A stretch of DNA of 64,000 nt from Przewalskia tangutica (lineage: Eukaryota > Streptophyta > Magnoliopsida > Solanales > Solanaceae): contig CM056724.1 in the NCBI GenBank assembly GCA_029844215.1, positions 4,520,307 through 4,584,306 of the forward strand, read 5' to 3'. The notes under the pieces were generated by a model, which was not told where the DNA came from, searched no databases, and saw only the letters and a program-made list of their open reading frames with translations. Numbering within the stretch: the stretch's first letter is position 1; each line of letters starts with the position of its first letter. Both the position numbers and the translations under genes were made by a program. Shown one piece after another: positions 1 through 12,300 of this stretch.

Positions 1-879
1 GTCTATAAAAAGATCACTTAAATTTATAAAAAGATTGCAGGAGGAAATCTGTTACATTAGAGGTGAACGATCTGAGTTGTCACCACTGACGAAGTTGATC
101 TCAAACAGTTTTGTTTACAAAATTTATACACCTTAGTTGTGGCTTAGTAGGCGTTTGGTCATATATTCTATAAATGATATTGATTGTATGAGACTTGGAA
201 TTGAAGATAAAACTATGTTTGGTTATATCTTTTGCTAAGAATATTTAAAATGATGTTCACATTTAAATGTACTTAAATACGAAGTGAAAAATAATATTTT
301 ATGATCAAACACTGATTTTCAAATAAAGTGAATAATTTTCATGAAAGCGGGTATTCTTAAAGAATATATTCATTAATGCATCACTCGGACATTAGGAATA
401 TTTTCTTCCCTTTTCTAATGGTACTTTTTTTCATAATTATGTAAGTTTGGCATCAAAATTGAAACCTCAAAGCAAGGTTTACTTATACCTTTTGTTTGCT
501 AAATTACGTTAAAAGCTTATTGTTAATTTGGTTAGAGACCGGCGAAAAGACGATTCCTTGAAGCAACTGAAAGTTATTGCAATTTGATAATGTATCTTTT
601 TGTTAAGCAGACTTGCTTTGACATGCAAAGTATTTACTTTGTTCCATTTTATATGGTACTATTTTTGCTATTAGTTTGTGCGGAAAAGAATAAAAAATTT
701 ATATGGCATGATTAATTATTAGTATCCAATTATATTTAGTAACTATAGTTTGTTTTACTTACATTCCATAGCTAAAAAATATATGTTAATTACCATCTAT
801 GGCTATACCAAAATACATTAGGTTTATGGCTTGTATTTATCCCTATTCTCCCTCACCTCTCTCTCCGTCGTCGCCCCAC
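1..879. other. AT-rich intergenic DNA with old repeat remnants
   Basis: No coding sequence is seen. Bases 147-325 look like a MITE (separate entry). From about 740 to 879 the sequence has 'tagctata'-type motifs and ends in a pyrimidine-rich stretch (CTCTCTCCGTCGTCG). That stretch continues directly at 7489 on the far side of element E1, so 740-879 and 7489-8180 were once one older repeat that E1 split. Confidence 0.5.
147..325. repeat. Probable MITE
   Basis: Imperfect inverted ends are visible: GGCGTTTGGTCATA near 151 and TATGATCAAACACTG near 300. These 'GTTTGGT...ACCAAAC'-like ends are typical of short non-autonomous DNA transposons in Solanaceae. No clear target duplication was found, so the limits are approximate. 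Confidence 0.4.
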
Positions 880-1767
880 TGTTGGCAAAATAATCTGTAT
901 AAATTTAAATAAAATTTCTACACAATCTGTAAAACACTTAGTAAAACATATTACACAGTATAAAAATACTTAGCAGTAAAATACTTAAAACCAGTCAACT
1001 ACAGAAATTGGAAAATGAACTGAATCAGTGTTGGAAGAATAAAAATATTTTTCTCAGTATATAATCGAGCCTACTTAGTTCAAAGTGTCCTTAAGGAAAT
1101 TATCCCCCTCACAGTACTCGAGGTTGATCGAATATCCCCTCCCAGGATAGAACAATTATCTTACCAGAATAGTAATACTCCAAATTCAGGTAGCGGCGAA
1201 CCACTCAACGACAGTGTATCATACGGAATAAACAAGAGAGTTTTGAAGAGAAGGAAAGGAAAAAATTCGTTGTTGAATTCTGGAACAAATCAAGAATTTA
1301 TAGCAGTTGGAGGTACTGATTCTGAATGTTTGCAACCATTCAGATCAGTCACCAGATTTTTAGAGGGAAATTCGAAAATATTCGGGAAGAGAAAAACGGG
1401 TCGGGTCGGTCACAAGTCGCGGTTCAGGATCGATCCGTATTGGATGTTTTTGGTTATTTAATTAAATAATTAATTAATTAAAATAATTAAAGAAAAGTTT
1501 GTCCAAAAAGATAATCAATCAATCTTTGACAAAGACAAATCCAAATCCCAATTTGAATCCGAAGCCGAGCGAGCGACGACGACGGCGCGAGGGGTCCTTG
1601 CTCCCTCAACCTAGCAACTAGAGAAGGTGTAATGTAATATATACACCTCTCTTTTCCTCTCTTTTTTCGATGTGGACAAAAAGTTTTAACCAAGGCAAAA
1701 GGGACCTTTTACATTCCCTTCACTTTTTATCCCATCATTTTCCATTCACCAATATCAAAACCCAACA
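880..1767 (-). repeat. 3' LTR of E1 (888 bp)
   Basis: It pairs with 6619-7483 over its length, with substitutions and small indels. Termini are TGTTGG and CCAACA, a 6-bp inverted repeat. It contains the 72-codon open stretch 1243-1461, which also occurs in the other LTR and has no recognisable product. Confidence 0.92.
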
Positions 1768-1779
1768 ATCCCCCCACAT
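1768..1779 (-). other. Polypurine tract of E1
   Basis: The minus-strand sequence ATGTGGGGGGAT lies directly against the 3' LTR, where plus-strand DNA synthesis of an LTR retrotransposon is primed. It fixes the element's orientation as minus. Confidence 0.75.
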
Positions 1780-2309
1780 GAATGGGGAATGACCGTAATA
1801 TAAAAAGAATGCACGGACAAGTGTGAAATACAAGCGAGGATTGACTGCATATGGATAAGTAGGTTTCTCTTTGAACTTTCCGTAGTGAACTTATATCGGA
1901 TATACTCGATCAATCGGTAGATTTGATATCTTTGAACCGTCGAACTTTGTTGTATATCTAGACAACATAATCACACAATCAACTCTCAGTCGTTTATGGT
2001 TCTCACGGTTGTGTTCGTTTCAGCCATGAACATCGCCTGGTTTCATGAGTGCATAGAGAATGGGCCTTCACTGTCATTCCCCTTTAAAGCGGCTTACACT
2101 TAACACTCACATAGGTGATTTCTAAATATGTGATCTTATAGCCACATTATCTGGTCATACACTGTCAAATTTAGATAATCATTAAAAATCTTAATGTTTT
2201 ATTAACTCATTAACAAGCCATAAAGTTTTATCCTTATTTCTGAACATTATCTTCATCCGAGAATGGGTTGAGTTATTTGACAATGTCGAACCGTCAGTCA
2301 CAACTTTGT

Positions 2310-5300
2310 TTGATCTCCTTGAACCTAGCTCTTGGGATTTTCCAGTCTGCTAGGTAGAGTTATCGCCATGATGACTTGTCATCGGCCTTAACCACATTCT
2401 CATTGATGATCTACTAACTCCCTCTCTAGATAAGCCTTTTGTAAGCGGATCCGCCATGTTATCTCTTGACTTTACATAGTCAATCGTGATAACGCCACTA
2501 GAGAGGAGTTATCTAACGGTATTGTGTCTCCGTCGTATGTGACGAGATTTCCCGTTATACATTACGCTCTGCCTACCTATCATTGGTATCATGATGTATA
2601 CATATAGGAGCCAAAGGTTTAGGCCAAAATGAAATATCTTCTAAGAAATTTCGGAGCCATTCAGCTTCTTCACCGGCCTTGTCTAAAGCTATAAATTCAG
2701 ATTCCATTGTAGAGCGGGCGATGCATGTCTGTTTTGATGATTTCCAAGACACTGCTCCTCCACCAACGGTGAAAACATATCCACTCGTGAATTTAACTTC
2801 AGATGATCCGGTGATCCAGTTTGCATCACTATATCCCTCAAGTACTGCGGGATATTTATTATAATGCAAAACATAGTTTTTGGTGTGTTTTAAATACCCC
2901 AAGACTCGTTTCATTGTCATCCAATGAGTTTGATTGGGATTACTTGTGAACCGACTCAACTTGCTTATAACACATGTTATATCTGGTCGTGTACAATTCA
3001 TAATATACATCAAACTTCCCAAAACTCATGCATAGTCCAATTGTGAGTCACTTTCACCTTCATTCTTTTGAAGTGCAAAACTTACATCAATTGGAGTCTT
3101 TGCAACATTGAAATTTAAATACTTGAACTTGTCAAGTACCTTTTAATATAATGTGACTGTGATAATGCTAGACCTTGTGGAGTTTTATGGATCCTAATAC
3201 TTAAGATCAAATCAGCAACCCCTAAGTCTTGCATGTCAAATTTGCTAACGAGCATACGCTTCGTAGCATTTACATCGGCAATATCTCTACTCATTATCAA
3301 CATGTCATCAACATATAAACAAACAATGACTTCATGATTTGGAGTATTTTTAATGTAAACACATTTGTCACACTCATTAATCTTAAATTCATTTGCCAAC
3401 ATGGTTTGGTCAAATTTCGCATGCCATTGTTTGGGTGCTTGTTTAAGTACATAAAGTGACTTAACAAGTTTGCACACTTTCATTTCTTTACCAGGACCAC
3501 AAAACCCTCAGGTTGTTCCATGTAAATTTCTTCCTCCAATTCTCCATTTAAGAAAGTTGTCTTGACATCTTGCTGGATTTCAAGATCATATACGGCAGCC
3601 AGTGCCACTAACACCCGAATAGATGTTATTCTTGTTATCGGCGAGTATGTGTCAAAGTAATCAAGGCCTTCTTTTTGTTTGTAACCTTTGACCACAAGTT
3701 TTGCCTTATATTTGTCAATAGTGGCATCATCTTTCATTTTCCTTTTAAAAATCCATTTTGATCCTAAAGGTTTATTTCCAGGAGAAAGATCAACTAATTT
3801 CCATGTATGGTTGTTCAAAATTGATTCAATATCACTATTGACTGTCTCTTTCCAAAATGTTGAATCAGAAGATGACATCGCTGCTTTGAATGTTTGAGGC
3901 TCATTTTCAAGCAAGAATGTCACAAAATGTGGTCCAAAGAAAGTAGATGTCCTTTGACGTTTGCTACGCCTTGAATCCTCTTTACTTGGTGTACTTTCCT
4001 TTGGTTCTTCCCGCGGTCGTTTAGATCTTTCACTTGACGACTTACATTCAGTTTTATACGGATAAATGTTTTCAAAGAATTCAGCATTATCTGATTCAAT
4101 TACCGTATTAACATGAATTTCGGGATTGTCCGATTTGTGAACCAAAAACCGACAAGCTTTGTTGTTTGTAGCATAGCCAATAAAAACACAATCCACAGTT
4201 TTTGGTCCGATTTTTACCCTTCTGGGCAAAGAAACTTGGACCTTTGCTAAACACCCCCACACTTTGAAATATTTCAAGTTGAGTTTTCTTCCTTTCCATA
4301 GTTTATATGGAATAGATTGTGTTTTGTTGTGGGACACCCTGTTGAGTATACGATAGATGTAAGGATAGCTTCCCCCCACAAGCTCTGCGGTAAATCGGAA
4401 CTTATTAATAAAGCATTCATCATTTTCTTTAATGTTCGATTTTTTCTTTCCGCAATTTCATTTGATTGTGGTGTGTAAGGGGCAGTAGTTTGATGAATAA
4501 TTTTATATTCTAAGCATATCTCTGCAAAAGGAGATTCGTATTCTCCACCCCTATCACTTCTAATTATTTTTATCTTTTTATTCAATTGATTTTCCACTTC
4601 GTTCATGTATTGCTTAAATGCATCAATTGCTTCATCCTTACAATTAAGCAAATACACATAACAATATCGAGTGCAATCGTCAATAAAGGTTATAAAATAC
4701 TTTTTCCCACCGCGAGATGGTATTGACTTCATATCACATATATTTGTGTGGATTAAGTCTAAAGGATTTGAACTCATATTAATAGACTTATATGAATGTT
4801 TAACAAACTTAGATTCAACACAGATTTCACATTTTGATTTATTACACTCGAATTTAGGCAATACTTCTAAATTAATCAATTTCCGCAAGGTTTTGTAGTT
4901 GACATGTCCTAAACGAACATGCCATAAATCATTTGACTCCAATAGGTAAGATGAAGCTGAATTCTTATTAATACTATCAACAACCATTACATTGAGTTTG
5001 AAAAGGCTCTCGGTGAGGTAGCCCTTTTCTATGAACATATTATTCTTACTTATTACAATTTTCTCACTAACCAGCACACACTTAAACCCGTTTTTGACGA
5101 GTAGTCCGGCTGAAACTAAATTCTTCCGAATTGTTGGAACGTGCAGAATATTGTTGAGAGTCGGCACCTTGCGGGAAGTCATCTTCAGAAGTACCTTTCC
5201 ATATCCTTCAACCTTGGTTGTTCTAGTATTTCCCATAAACAGTACCTCTTCGGGTTCAGCGGGAGCGTAGGTTGCAAATGATTCTTTTACAACGCAAACA

Positions 5301-6269
5301 TGTCGAGTGGCACCAGAATCAATCCACCACTCTTTTGGATTTCCAACCAAATTGCACTCCGATAGCATTGCACACAGATCATCCATATCATCATTCATTT
5401 CCACCATATTGGCTTGTCCTTTTCCCTTGTCCTTTTTCGGGAGACGACAATCTGGGGCTTTGTGGCCATTTTTCCCACAATTATAGCAGTTGCCTTTGAA
5501 CTTTTTCTTGTTAGGGCCCTTCTCTTTTCCAGAAGACTTCTTCCTTTTCTTGTTCTTTTTCGGAGCATCATCTTCAACGACGTTTGCCCCTTCAATCGGT
5601 GAACTCTTACGGTACCTCTTCTCAGCGGTTTTGTTATCTTCCTCGATCTTGAGATGAATCACAAGATCCTCCAACTTCATTTCCTTTCTCTTGTGCTTAA
5701 GATAGTTCTTGAAATCTTTCCATGAGGGCGGCAACTTCTCAATCATTGCAGCCACTTGGAACGCTTCATTCACTACCATACCTTCAGCAATAAGGTCATG
5801 GAAGATAGGTTGAAGCTTTTGAACTTGGGTTCCAACGGTTTTTCCATCCACCGTTTTGTAGTCTAGGAATTTGGCAACCACAAACTTCTTCAAGCAAGTA
5901 TCTTCGGTTTTGTACTTCTTTTCAAGTGCACTCCATAGTTCTTTGAAGATCTCTACTGCACTGTAGACGTTGTACAAGTCATCTTCTATGGCACTCAAAA
6001 TGTAGCCTTTGCACAAAAAATTAGTCTGTTTCCAAGCCTCAGTAACCATGAACTTTTGGTAGTTAGGCATGTCGGCGTCATGCACGGGAGGGTCCTCACT
6101 GGTGAACTTTTACATACCAAGGGTGGTAAGCCAAAAGAACATTCTTTGTTGTCATCCTTTAAAGTTGGCACCGGTGAACTTCGCAGGTTTCTCAGTCGGT
6201 GTACGGTGATCTTGGTTGTAATAGCAGTGGTGCAATATTTGCAGAGGTAGTTCCAGTCTCAATTGCCAT
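2310..6269 (-). pseudogene. E1 gag-pol polyprotein remnant (copia)
   Basis: On the minus strand a gag ATG lies at 6267-6269. One frameshift and two in-frame stops follow before the long open frame 6085-4274. That frame holds the gag body, a CCHC knuckle (CYNCGKNGHKAPDC, about 5460-5500), the protease motif WWIDSGATRHV (about 5310), the integrase GAG-pre and zinc region, and the integrase core (FITFIDDCTRY; IIRSDRGGEYES). The frame then shifts: 4379-3480 has the integrase end and reverse transcriptase start, 3483-3115 has the catalytic YVDD (about 3310), and 3022-2573 has the RNase H start. The RNase H end (DYVKSRDNMADPLTKG) continues in shifted frames to about 2310. The breaks mean no functional polyprotein can be made. 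Lineage within copia was not settled. Confidence 0.9.
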
Positions 6270-6618
6270 TATTTGTTTGTCACTGTCAAATCGACAAACT
6301 ATTTTAGTTAATAAAACCAGAACATCAATTAAATCACAAACTTAAACGATGAAGATTTTATTTCTTCAAATCGCAGTATAATTATGAACTTTGATATTCC
6401 AACGAAGTTTTGTTGTCTTCAAGTCATAATATTTTTACAACAGCAACGATGAAATTTTTATGTTCTTCAAATCGTTTTACAAGTATGAACTTTAATATTC
6501 CAACGAGTTTTTATGTCATCAAGTCAGAATACGAAATTTCATACGGAGTAGAAAACCACACAGGATTTAGTCTCCAAAACAGAATACATATTAATAAAAA
6601 AGGTAATTTCCTTAAGAT

Positions 6619-7483
6619 TGTTGGCAAAATAATCTGTATAAGTTTAAATGAAGTTTCTACACAATCTGTAAAACACTTAGTAAAACAGATTACACAGTAT
6701 AAAAATACTTAACAGTAAAATACATAAAATCAGTAAACTACAGAAACTAGAAAATGAACTGAATCAGCGTTGGAAGAATAAAAATATTTTTCTCAGAATA
6801 TAATCGAGCCCACTTAGTTCAAAGTGTGTCCTTAAGGAAATTATTCTCCTCACAGTACTCGAGGTTGATGGAATATCCCCTCCCAGGATAGAACGATTAT
6901 TTTACCAGATAGTAGTACTCCAAATTCAGGTAGAGGCGAACCACTCAACGGCAGTGTATCACACGGAATAAACAAGAGAGTTTTGAAGAGAAGGAAAGGA
7001 AAAAATTTGTTGTTGAATTCTGGAACAAATCAAGAATTTATAGCAGTTGGAGGTACTGATTCTGAATGTTTGCAATCATTCAGCTCAGTCACCAGGTTTT
7101 TGGAGGGAAATTATAAAATATCCGGGAAGAGAAAAACAGACCGGGTCGGTCACAAGTCGCGGGTCAGGGTCGATCCGTATTGGATGTTTTTGGTTATTTA
7201 ATTAATTAATTAAAATAATTAATTAAATAATTAAAGAAAAGTTTGTCCAAAAAGATAATCAATCAATCGTTGACAAATTCGAAGTCGAGCGAGCGACGAC
7301 GACGACGGCGCGAGGGGTCCTTGCCCCCTCAACCCTTTTAGCAACTAGAGAATGTGTAATGTAATATATACACCTCTCTTTTCCTCTCTTTTTCCGATGT
7401 GGGACAAAAAGTTTTAACCAAAGCAAAAGGGACCTTCACTTTTTATCCCATCATTTCTCATTCACCAATATCAAAACCCAATA
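6619..7483 (-). repeat. 5' LTR of E1 (865 bp)
   Basis: This is the partner of 880-1767, with the same TGTTGGCAAAAT start. It ends CCAATA, a one-base change from CCAACA. The sequence just inside it on the minus strand (ATCTTAAGGAAATTACC) does not look like the usual tRNA-iMet primer site that E5 and E6 carry. Confidence 0.92.
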
Positions 7484-7488
7484 CCCAC

Positions 7489-8180
7489 TGCCGTCATCGT
7501 CGGAGCAACGACGATCACTGTCAGATCTGAGCTTTGCCGGAGATCGCTTCGATCCCTCCAGATTTGGCCGGTGTCGGTCACCTATCTCTATCTCCGTCCA
7601 GATCTGAGCTTCGTCGGAGATCCCTCCACTCAGATCGGAGATCCCCCCAGATCGGTCATCGACGTTTTCACCTCGCCTCCCTCCAGATCTGGCCGGTGTC
7701 GGTCACCTCTCTCTCTCCGTCCAGATCTGAGCTTCTCGCGAGATCCTCCCGTCAAATCGGAGAATTTTAGTTTTCGATCGGAATGCATTTTATTTCAAAT
7801 CTGAGTGTATTTTATTTTCTTGTAACTCAAATTATGGTATATTTTATTTCTTGTATTCAGTTTTTAGTGTAAAATCCAATATTTGGGGGTGTATTTTATT
7901 TCTTGTATTTAGTTTTTATTTGTATTTTGAAGAATTTTTTTTTTGTATATAAAATAAATAAAATTGTATTTGAATACAACTTTTAAATATAATAAATTGA
8001 ATACAGTGCAAAGTAGCTACAAATGAATACATCTGACTTGAATACAACAAAATTTGACTTGAATACAGCGAGCCAAATTTTGAATACATTTTACTATAGC
8101 TACGAAATGTAATTATCAAAAATGTAGTCATTTGTATAAGTTTCACCTTTTTATTTTCTTAATGGTAATTAGTTTCTATA
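7489..8180. repeat. Older dispersed repeat split by E1
   Basis: Bases 7489-7780 are GC-rich with a duplicated block: 'CCAGAT(T/C)TGGCCGGTGTCGG' at 7559 and again at 7683, a 124-bp period. Bases 7800-8160 are AT-rich with many copies of TGTATTTT and GAATACAA. The motif TACTATAGCTACGAAATG near 8093-8110 resembles, inverted, ACATTCCATAGCTA near 762-776. This suggests one older transposon spanning 740-879 plus 7489-8180, though its family is not known to me. No gene is supported. Confidence 0.45.
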
Positions 8181-9271
8181 GCTATATAAAAATTATGACA
8201 TATTTAAATTTACATATTTTTAGAGATTTTATATCTTTAAGAATATTATGGGATATTTAAGCTTATAATTTTTTTTAAAAGAAAACTTAAATCTCATGCC
8301 GCGTAGAATTATGCCATACAAATTTAAAGTAGTAGTTTTGAAAATCTTAGAGTCGTACAACTGTCAACTGTTATAGAGTGTTTAAGATCATATACTTTTT
8401 AAATAAATTTTTGAATTCGTGCAAGGTCAAATTATTCCAAGCAAATTGATACAGATGAGTATTATTCTTTTAAGCTGACAAACAAGAATCAATGGTGATG
8501 GTAAGAAGGAAATGTTACAGAATGATGATTCTCATTAAAATTTTAGCAACCAACCAGGAAATGGAAAGAATATAAATAGGGCCATCATCATTGCAATAAG
8601 TTAATGTATAATTATGTATATTAATCTTTACATCAGTAGCTCCCTATCTTAGGAAATGGATGAACAAAAAGAATGTATATCATCTCACTTGGTCATAAAT
8701 TAAGTAACAAAATGTTTTTTGTATGATGATGGAAGAGACTTCAATATCCATGATCCAACTCGAAAATTAAAAACAGGACAACACAGCACACAAAGCATCT
8801 CGCGTCACATAGGGTCCGAAGAAGGGACACACCCCGAAAAAGAGTGAAGAACACAGCGCACAAAGCATGTCGCGTCACATAGGGTCCGAAGAAGGGACGC
8901 ACCCCGAAAAAGAGTGAAGTAGGCAGCCTTCCCGGCTCAAAGATAGTCAAAGCTTTTTCAAGGCAACCAGACATACATAAGGATATTCAAATAACTTCAT
9001 TAATACACAACAAAAGCCATCACAAAAACCTATGATTTTCCGGTTAGCTATGTCATGTCAACCAATTTGTCTACACACCGATATACGGATATTTGGACCC
9101 ACTTATTCTGTTTTCGACAATAAATCAGACGTGCAAATCTGCAAATCCAAATGTATAGTTAATACAAATATAAATGGCAAATTAAAATCACTTGATACAC
9201 ATAGCAAATCGACCGAGAAGGAGAGAATTACCTAGACTAAAGGAGCAACGACTGCAGGTGCCAAATAAATC
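8181..9271. other. Intergenic DNA downstream of the RING E3 gene
   Basis: AT-rich, with no coding sequence of its own. The 77-codon open stretch 8741-8974 is explained by a duplicated SINE fragment (next entry). Confidence 0.5.
8772..8945 (-). repeat. tRNA-SINE 3' fragment with internal 70-bp duplication
   Basis: Bases 8780-8849 and 8850-8919 are a near-perfect 70-bp tandem pair. Each contains GCGTCACATAGGGTCCGAAG and CACCCCGAAAAAGAGTG, which match the 3' half of the SINE type seen at 15955-16139. The tRNA-like head (A and B boxes) is missing. The opposite-strand reading frame through it is an artefact of this repeat. Confidence 0.6.
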
Positions 9272-9277
9272 TTTATT
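9272..9277 (-). promoter_or_regulatory. Possible poly(A) signal of the RING E3 gene
   Basis: AATAAA on the minus strand lies about 50 nt past the stop codon at 9328-9330. It is placed by position and motif only; plant poly(A) signals are loose. Confidence 0.3.
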
Positions 9278-9327
9278 ATCTTCTCTGTGATATTTATCGT
9301 CTACTATTTTCTTCTAATTTATACCAA

Positions 9328-12300
9328 TTACTGTATAGAGAAAGCTCGGATCACCTCGACTACAGGTGCCAGGCACATCGGACACTTTTCTTTTTCGTGG
9401 ACCAAATTTTCCGCACATTTTGAACATGTGCACATGTGGCCACACCTGCACCCGAAAAATAAGTTATTTTTTCCCAGACTAAATCAAAAAGGAAAGACGC
9501 GTTCGCAAACAAGGATGAAGGACAAGGATGGTTCATATTTTCACTTCAGACAGTAAAGAGAGCTGTCCCTAAGACAGCTAAGAAAAGCATCATGTACACT
9601 TAATAATTGAAGGAAGGACAAGGATGTTTCATATTCACCTGTACAGTAATGAATCGATATTGTTATTACTACATAAGCAACATATTCCTTTTCTCACTTT
9701 ATCCCATTTCGATTCATCGTTCAGAAGACTATCCCCACAAACATCCTCATCTGATAAACGGAAAAAGAATTCAGGATCGGGGATGAGTTGTATAAGATGA
9801 CAATTTAGATGAACAAAGTAAGGTATGAAACCTGTTGAACCAGTAGATCGATTTAGAGCTGCAGAAACTTCTTGACGAACTGACCGCTGAAGCTCAACTT
9901 GCATTTCCATGCAAGTTTGAAGCATCCTTTGCATATCGCTCATCCTCTGCTGAAGCACAGCCATGTCAATCTTCAGTTCGTTGATGATATCCCATTCCTG
10001 CAACAGATCAAACAGGTATATATGCATTTCATTATAAGAACAATGATCATGTAAAACAGAAAAGGATGCGACTAGTTTGAGTTTTCATGCTCATAGTGAG
10101 AAGTTACTATGTTTACTAAAAACCTCACAGTAGAACAAAGAAAGGAGGAAAATAATCCAACTTGCAGATTCAGCGTGGGCACTTGAATACCAGATGTGCC
10201 TTAATTATAATAGTAATCTACTCTTTTGCATATTTGAACTAGAAAATGACAAAAATTGTTCCTTATGTTTGAGGATAGGTTCAGAATAGTCCCTTAAAGT
10301 ATGCACTTAAAAGTTTTGGCTCTTTAAGATTTTGCCAAAAGTTGAACACTTCTAGTCTCCGTAAAATATTTACCGAACTCTTATTAGATTTGACGGAAAC
10401 AATAAAAAAAAAGATTTAACTATAAACGCCAAAGGAAGTCCCATCAAATTCTAAAATATGCAACACAAAAATCTACATTAGACACTAAAAAGATATAAAA
10501 AAATGGAAAAGGGCCAAATATACTCTTGTATTGGAAAAGGGCCAAATATACCCCTCGTTTGGGTCCAAATATACCCTTGTCGTTATACTTTTGGCACAGA
10601 TATACCGCTCATTTTAACGGCGTAGGGACACATGTAATCATCTTATTGATCCATTTTAAACTATCCCCTAATTAACTAAAATCCAACCCATAACCCGGTA
10701 TCCAATTAGAAGACCCATCCATACCCATACTCAGTCCTATAATTCATGGCGAATCCCTGCAATCTCTTTCTCTGGCCAAATAGTCTCGGGTTTCCTTCTT
10801 TCTCCCTCCCCGATTCCTATATCTGCCTTAAATCTGTTCTCGTTTTATAAAAACAACTTAAATTTATGGCAAAACAGGAAAAATAATACAACCTTTATGT
10901 CAAGATCTTCTCCAATTGATTTCTTCATAAAAAAAATTGTTGCTATTATTTGTTGTTTCTTCTTCTGACTACTGTATTACTTTGTGGTTGTTATTGCTCC
11001 TTTTTGTGGTCATTGCTCTTATCATGCTTTTATAGTATGTTTTCATGGTTTATTCGTTTCCGTTATTTCTTTTTTTTTCATACTACTTTGAATTGCTTGT
11101 CCTTATGCCGAGGCTCTTCCGGAACAGCCTCTCTACCTGTCAAGTTAGAGGTAAGGTCTGTGTACACTCTACCCTCTCCAGACATTACTTTGTGGGATTT
11201 CACTAGGTATGTTATTGGGAAATAAATGGGTTTTCAGAAATAGAAGGAAATAATGGCAGAGCAGAAGCAGCAAGTGGGATCTAAAAAGGTGAATTAACTT
11301 CGTCCATTGGATAGTGGGGTTAATATAACTGTGAAGGAATCCGCGAAGAAGAAGAAAGGAGGAAGCTTTCATTTTAATTGGATATCGGGTATGGATATGG
11401 GTCTTCTAATTAGATACCGGATTATGGATTGGATTTTAATTACTTAGAGGATAGTTTAAAATAGATCAATAGGATGATGAAGCGTGTCCCTCCGTTAAAA
11501 TGAGGGGTATATCTGTGTCAAAAGTATAACAACATGGGTATATTTGAACCTAAAGTATAATGAGGGGTATATTTAGCCCTTTTCCAATAGTACAGGGGTA
11601 CATTTTGCCCTTTTCCGTATAAAAAATAGCAAAAATTACACCTCAAAAGCTGCATCGGACTCTAGAAATAAATTAAAAATAGACGAAACTAATAAATTAT
11701 ACCTCTAAATGTGACTTCCTGCTAATTTCCTCTTTTCTTATAGTCCCATCAAATATAACAGACATAGTTCCGTAAATATTTGACGAAGACTAAAAGCATT
11801 AACTTTACATATATTTAAGGACCAAAATTGTTACGTGCATCCTTAAGGGACTATTTTGAACTTACCCTCAAACCTAAGAGACCAAATGGTAAGTGCATAC
11901 TGAAGGGACTATAAGCATTAACAATTAACAGAAAACAACTACACTAATCAACTACACTAGTTCATGGAAAATGGGTGAGACTTACTGATTCTCCCATGCG
12001 CTGATGTGGATTTTGGCGAGGCAAAGTCTGATGCTCAGGTTCCCGATTCCAATGTGGCTGAGAAGGTGCCTCTTGAGGTGGAGACATAGCAAAGGTATTT
12101 CCCTCCATATTTATCTGAGGCTCATCTCGGTTAACATTCTCCTGCTGTTGTTCCTGCTCTGCATCCGAGTGATACGAGGATGCTTCATCCATACCCCAAT
12201 CAAAAGAAGCATGACCTTGCCTTTCAACATAAGATTGTATCAGCTGGTTTAGACTCTCACGGAAACTGCTACGGAGCAGATTAGAAACGCGCCTCCTAAA

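Larger units (their letters stand above)
880..7483 (-). mobile_element. E1: Ty1/copia LTR retrotransposon, near full length, decayed
   Basis: This 6.6-kb element has two similar LTRs (880-1767 and 6619-7483), each starting TGTTGGCAAAA and ending CCAACA (CCAATA in the right copy). A perfect 5-bp target duplication, CCCAC, flanks it at 875-879 and 7484-7488. The internal region reads on the minus strand as gag, protease, integrase, reverse transcriptase and RNase H, the Ty1/copia order. A purine tract (ATGTGGGGGGAT on the minus strand, 1768-1779) abuts the 3' LTR. The coding region has several stops and frameshifts, so the copy is not autonomous. It sits in an older repeat whose halves are 740-879 and 7489-8180. 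Confidence 0.93.
10247..11914. mobile_element. Outer foldback DNA element in intron 4
   Basis: Bases about 10250-10480 and 11690-11900 are imperfect inverted repeats: the left arm has GTTCAGAATAGTCCCTTAAA, and the right arm holds its complement near 11848-11868. The element has no coding capacity and lies wholly in intron 4 of the RING E3 gene. The inner element 10503-11617 sits inside it. Outer limits are approximate because no clean target duplication was found. Confidence 0.6.

Noticed and set aside
7534..7804. Arg/Ser/Pro-rich open frames
   Set aside because: Produced by a 124-bp duplicated GC-rich repeat block; both overlapping frames look alike.
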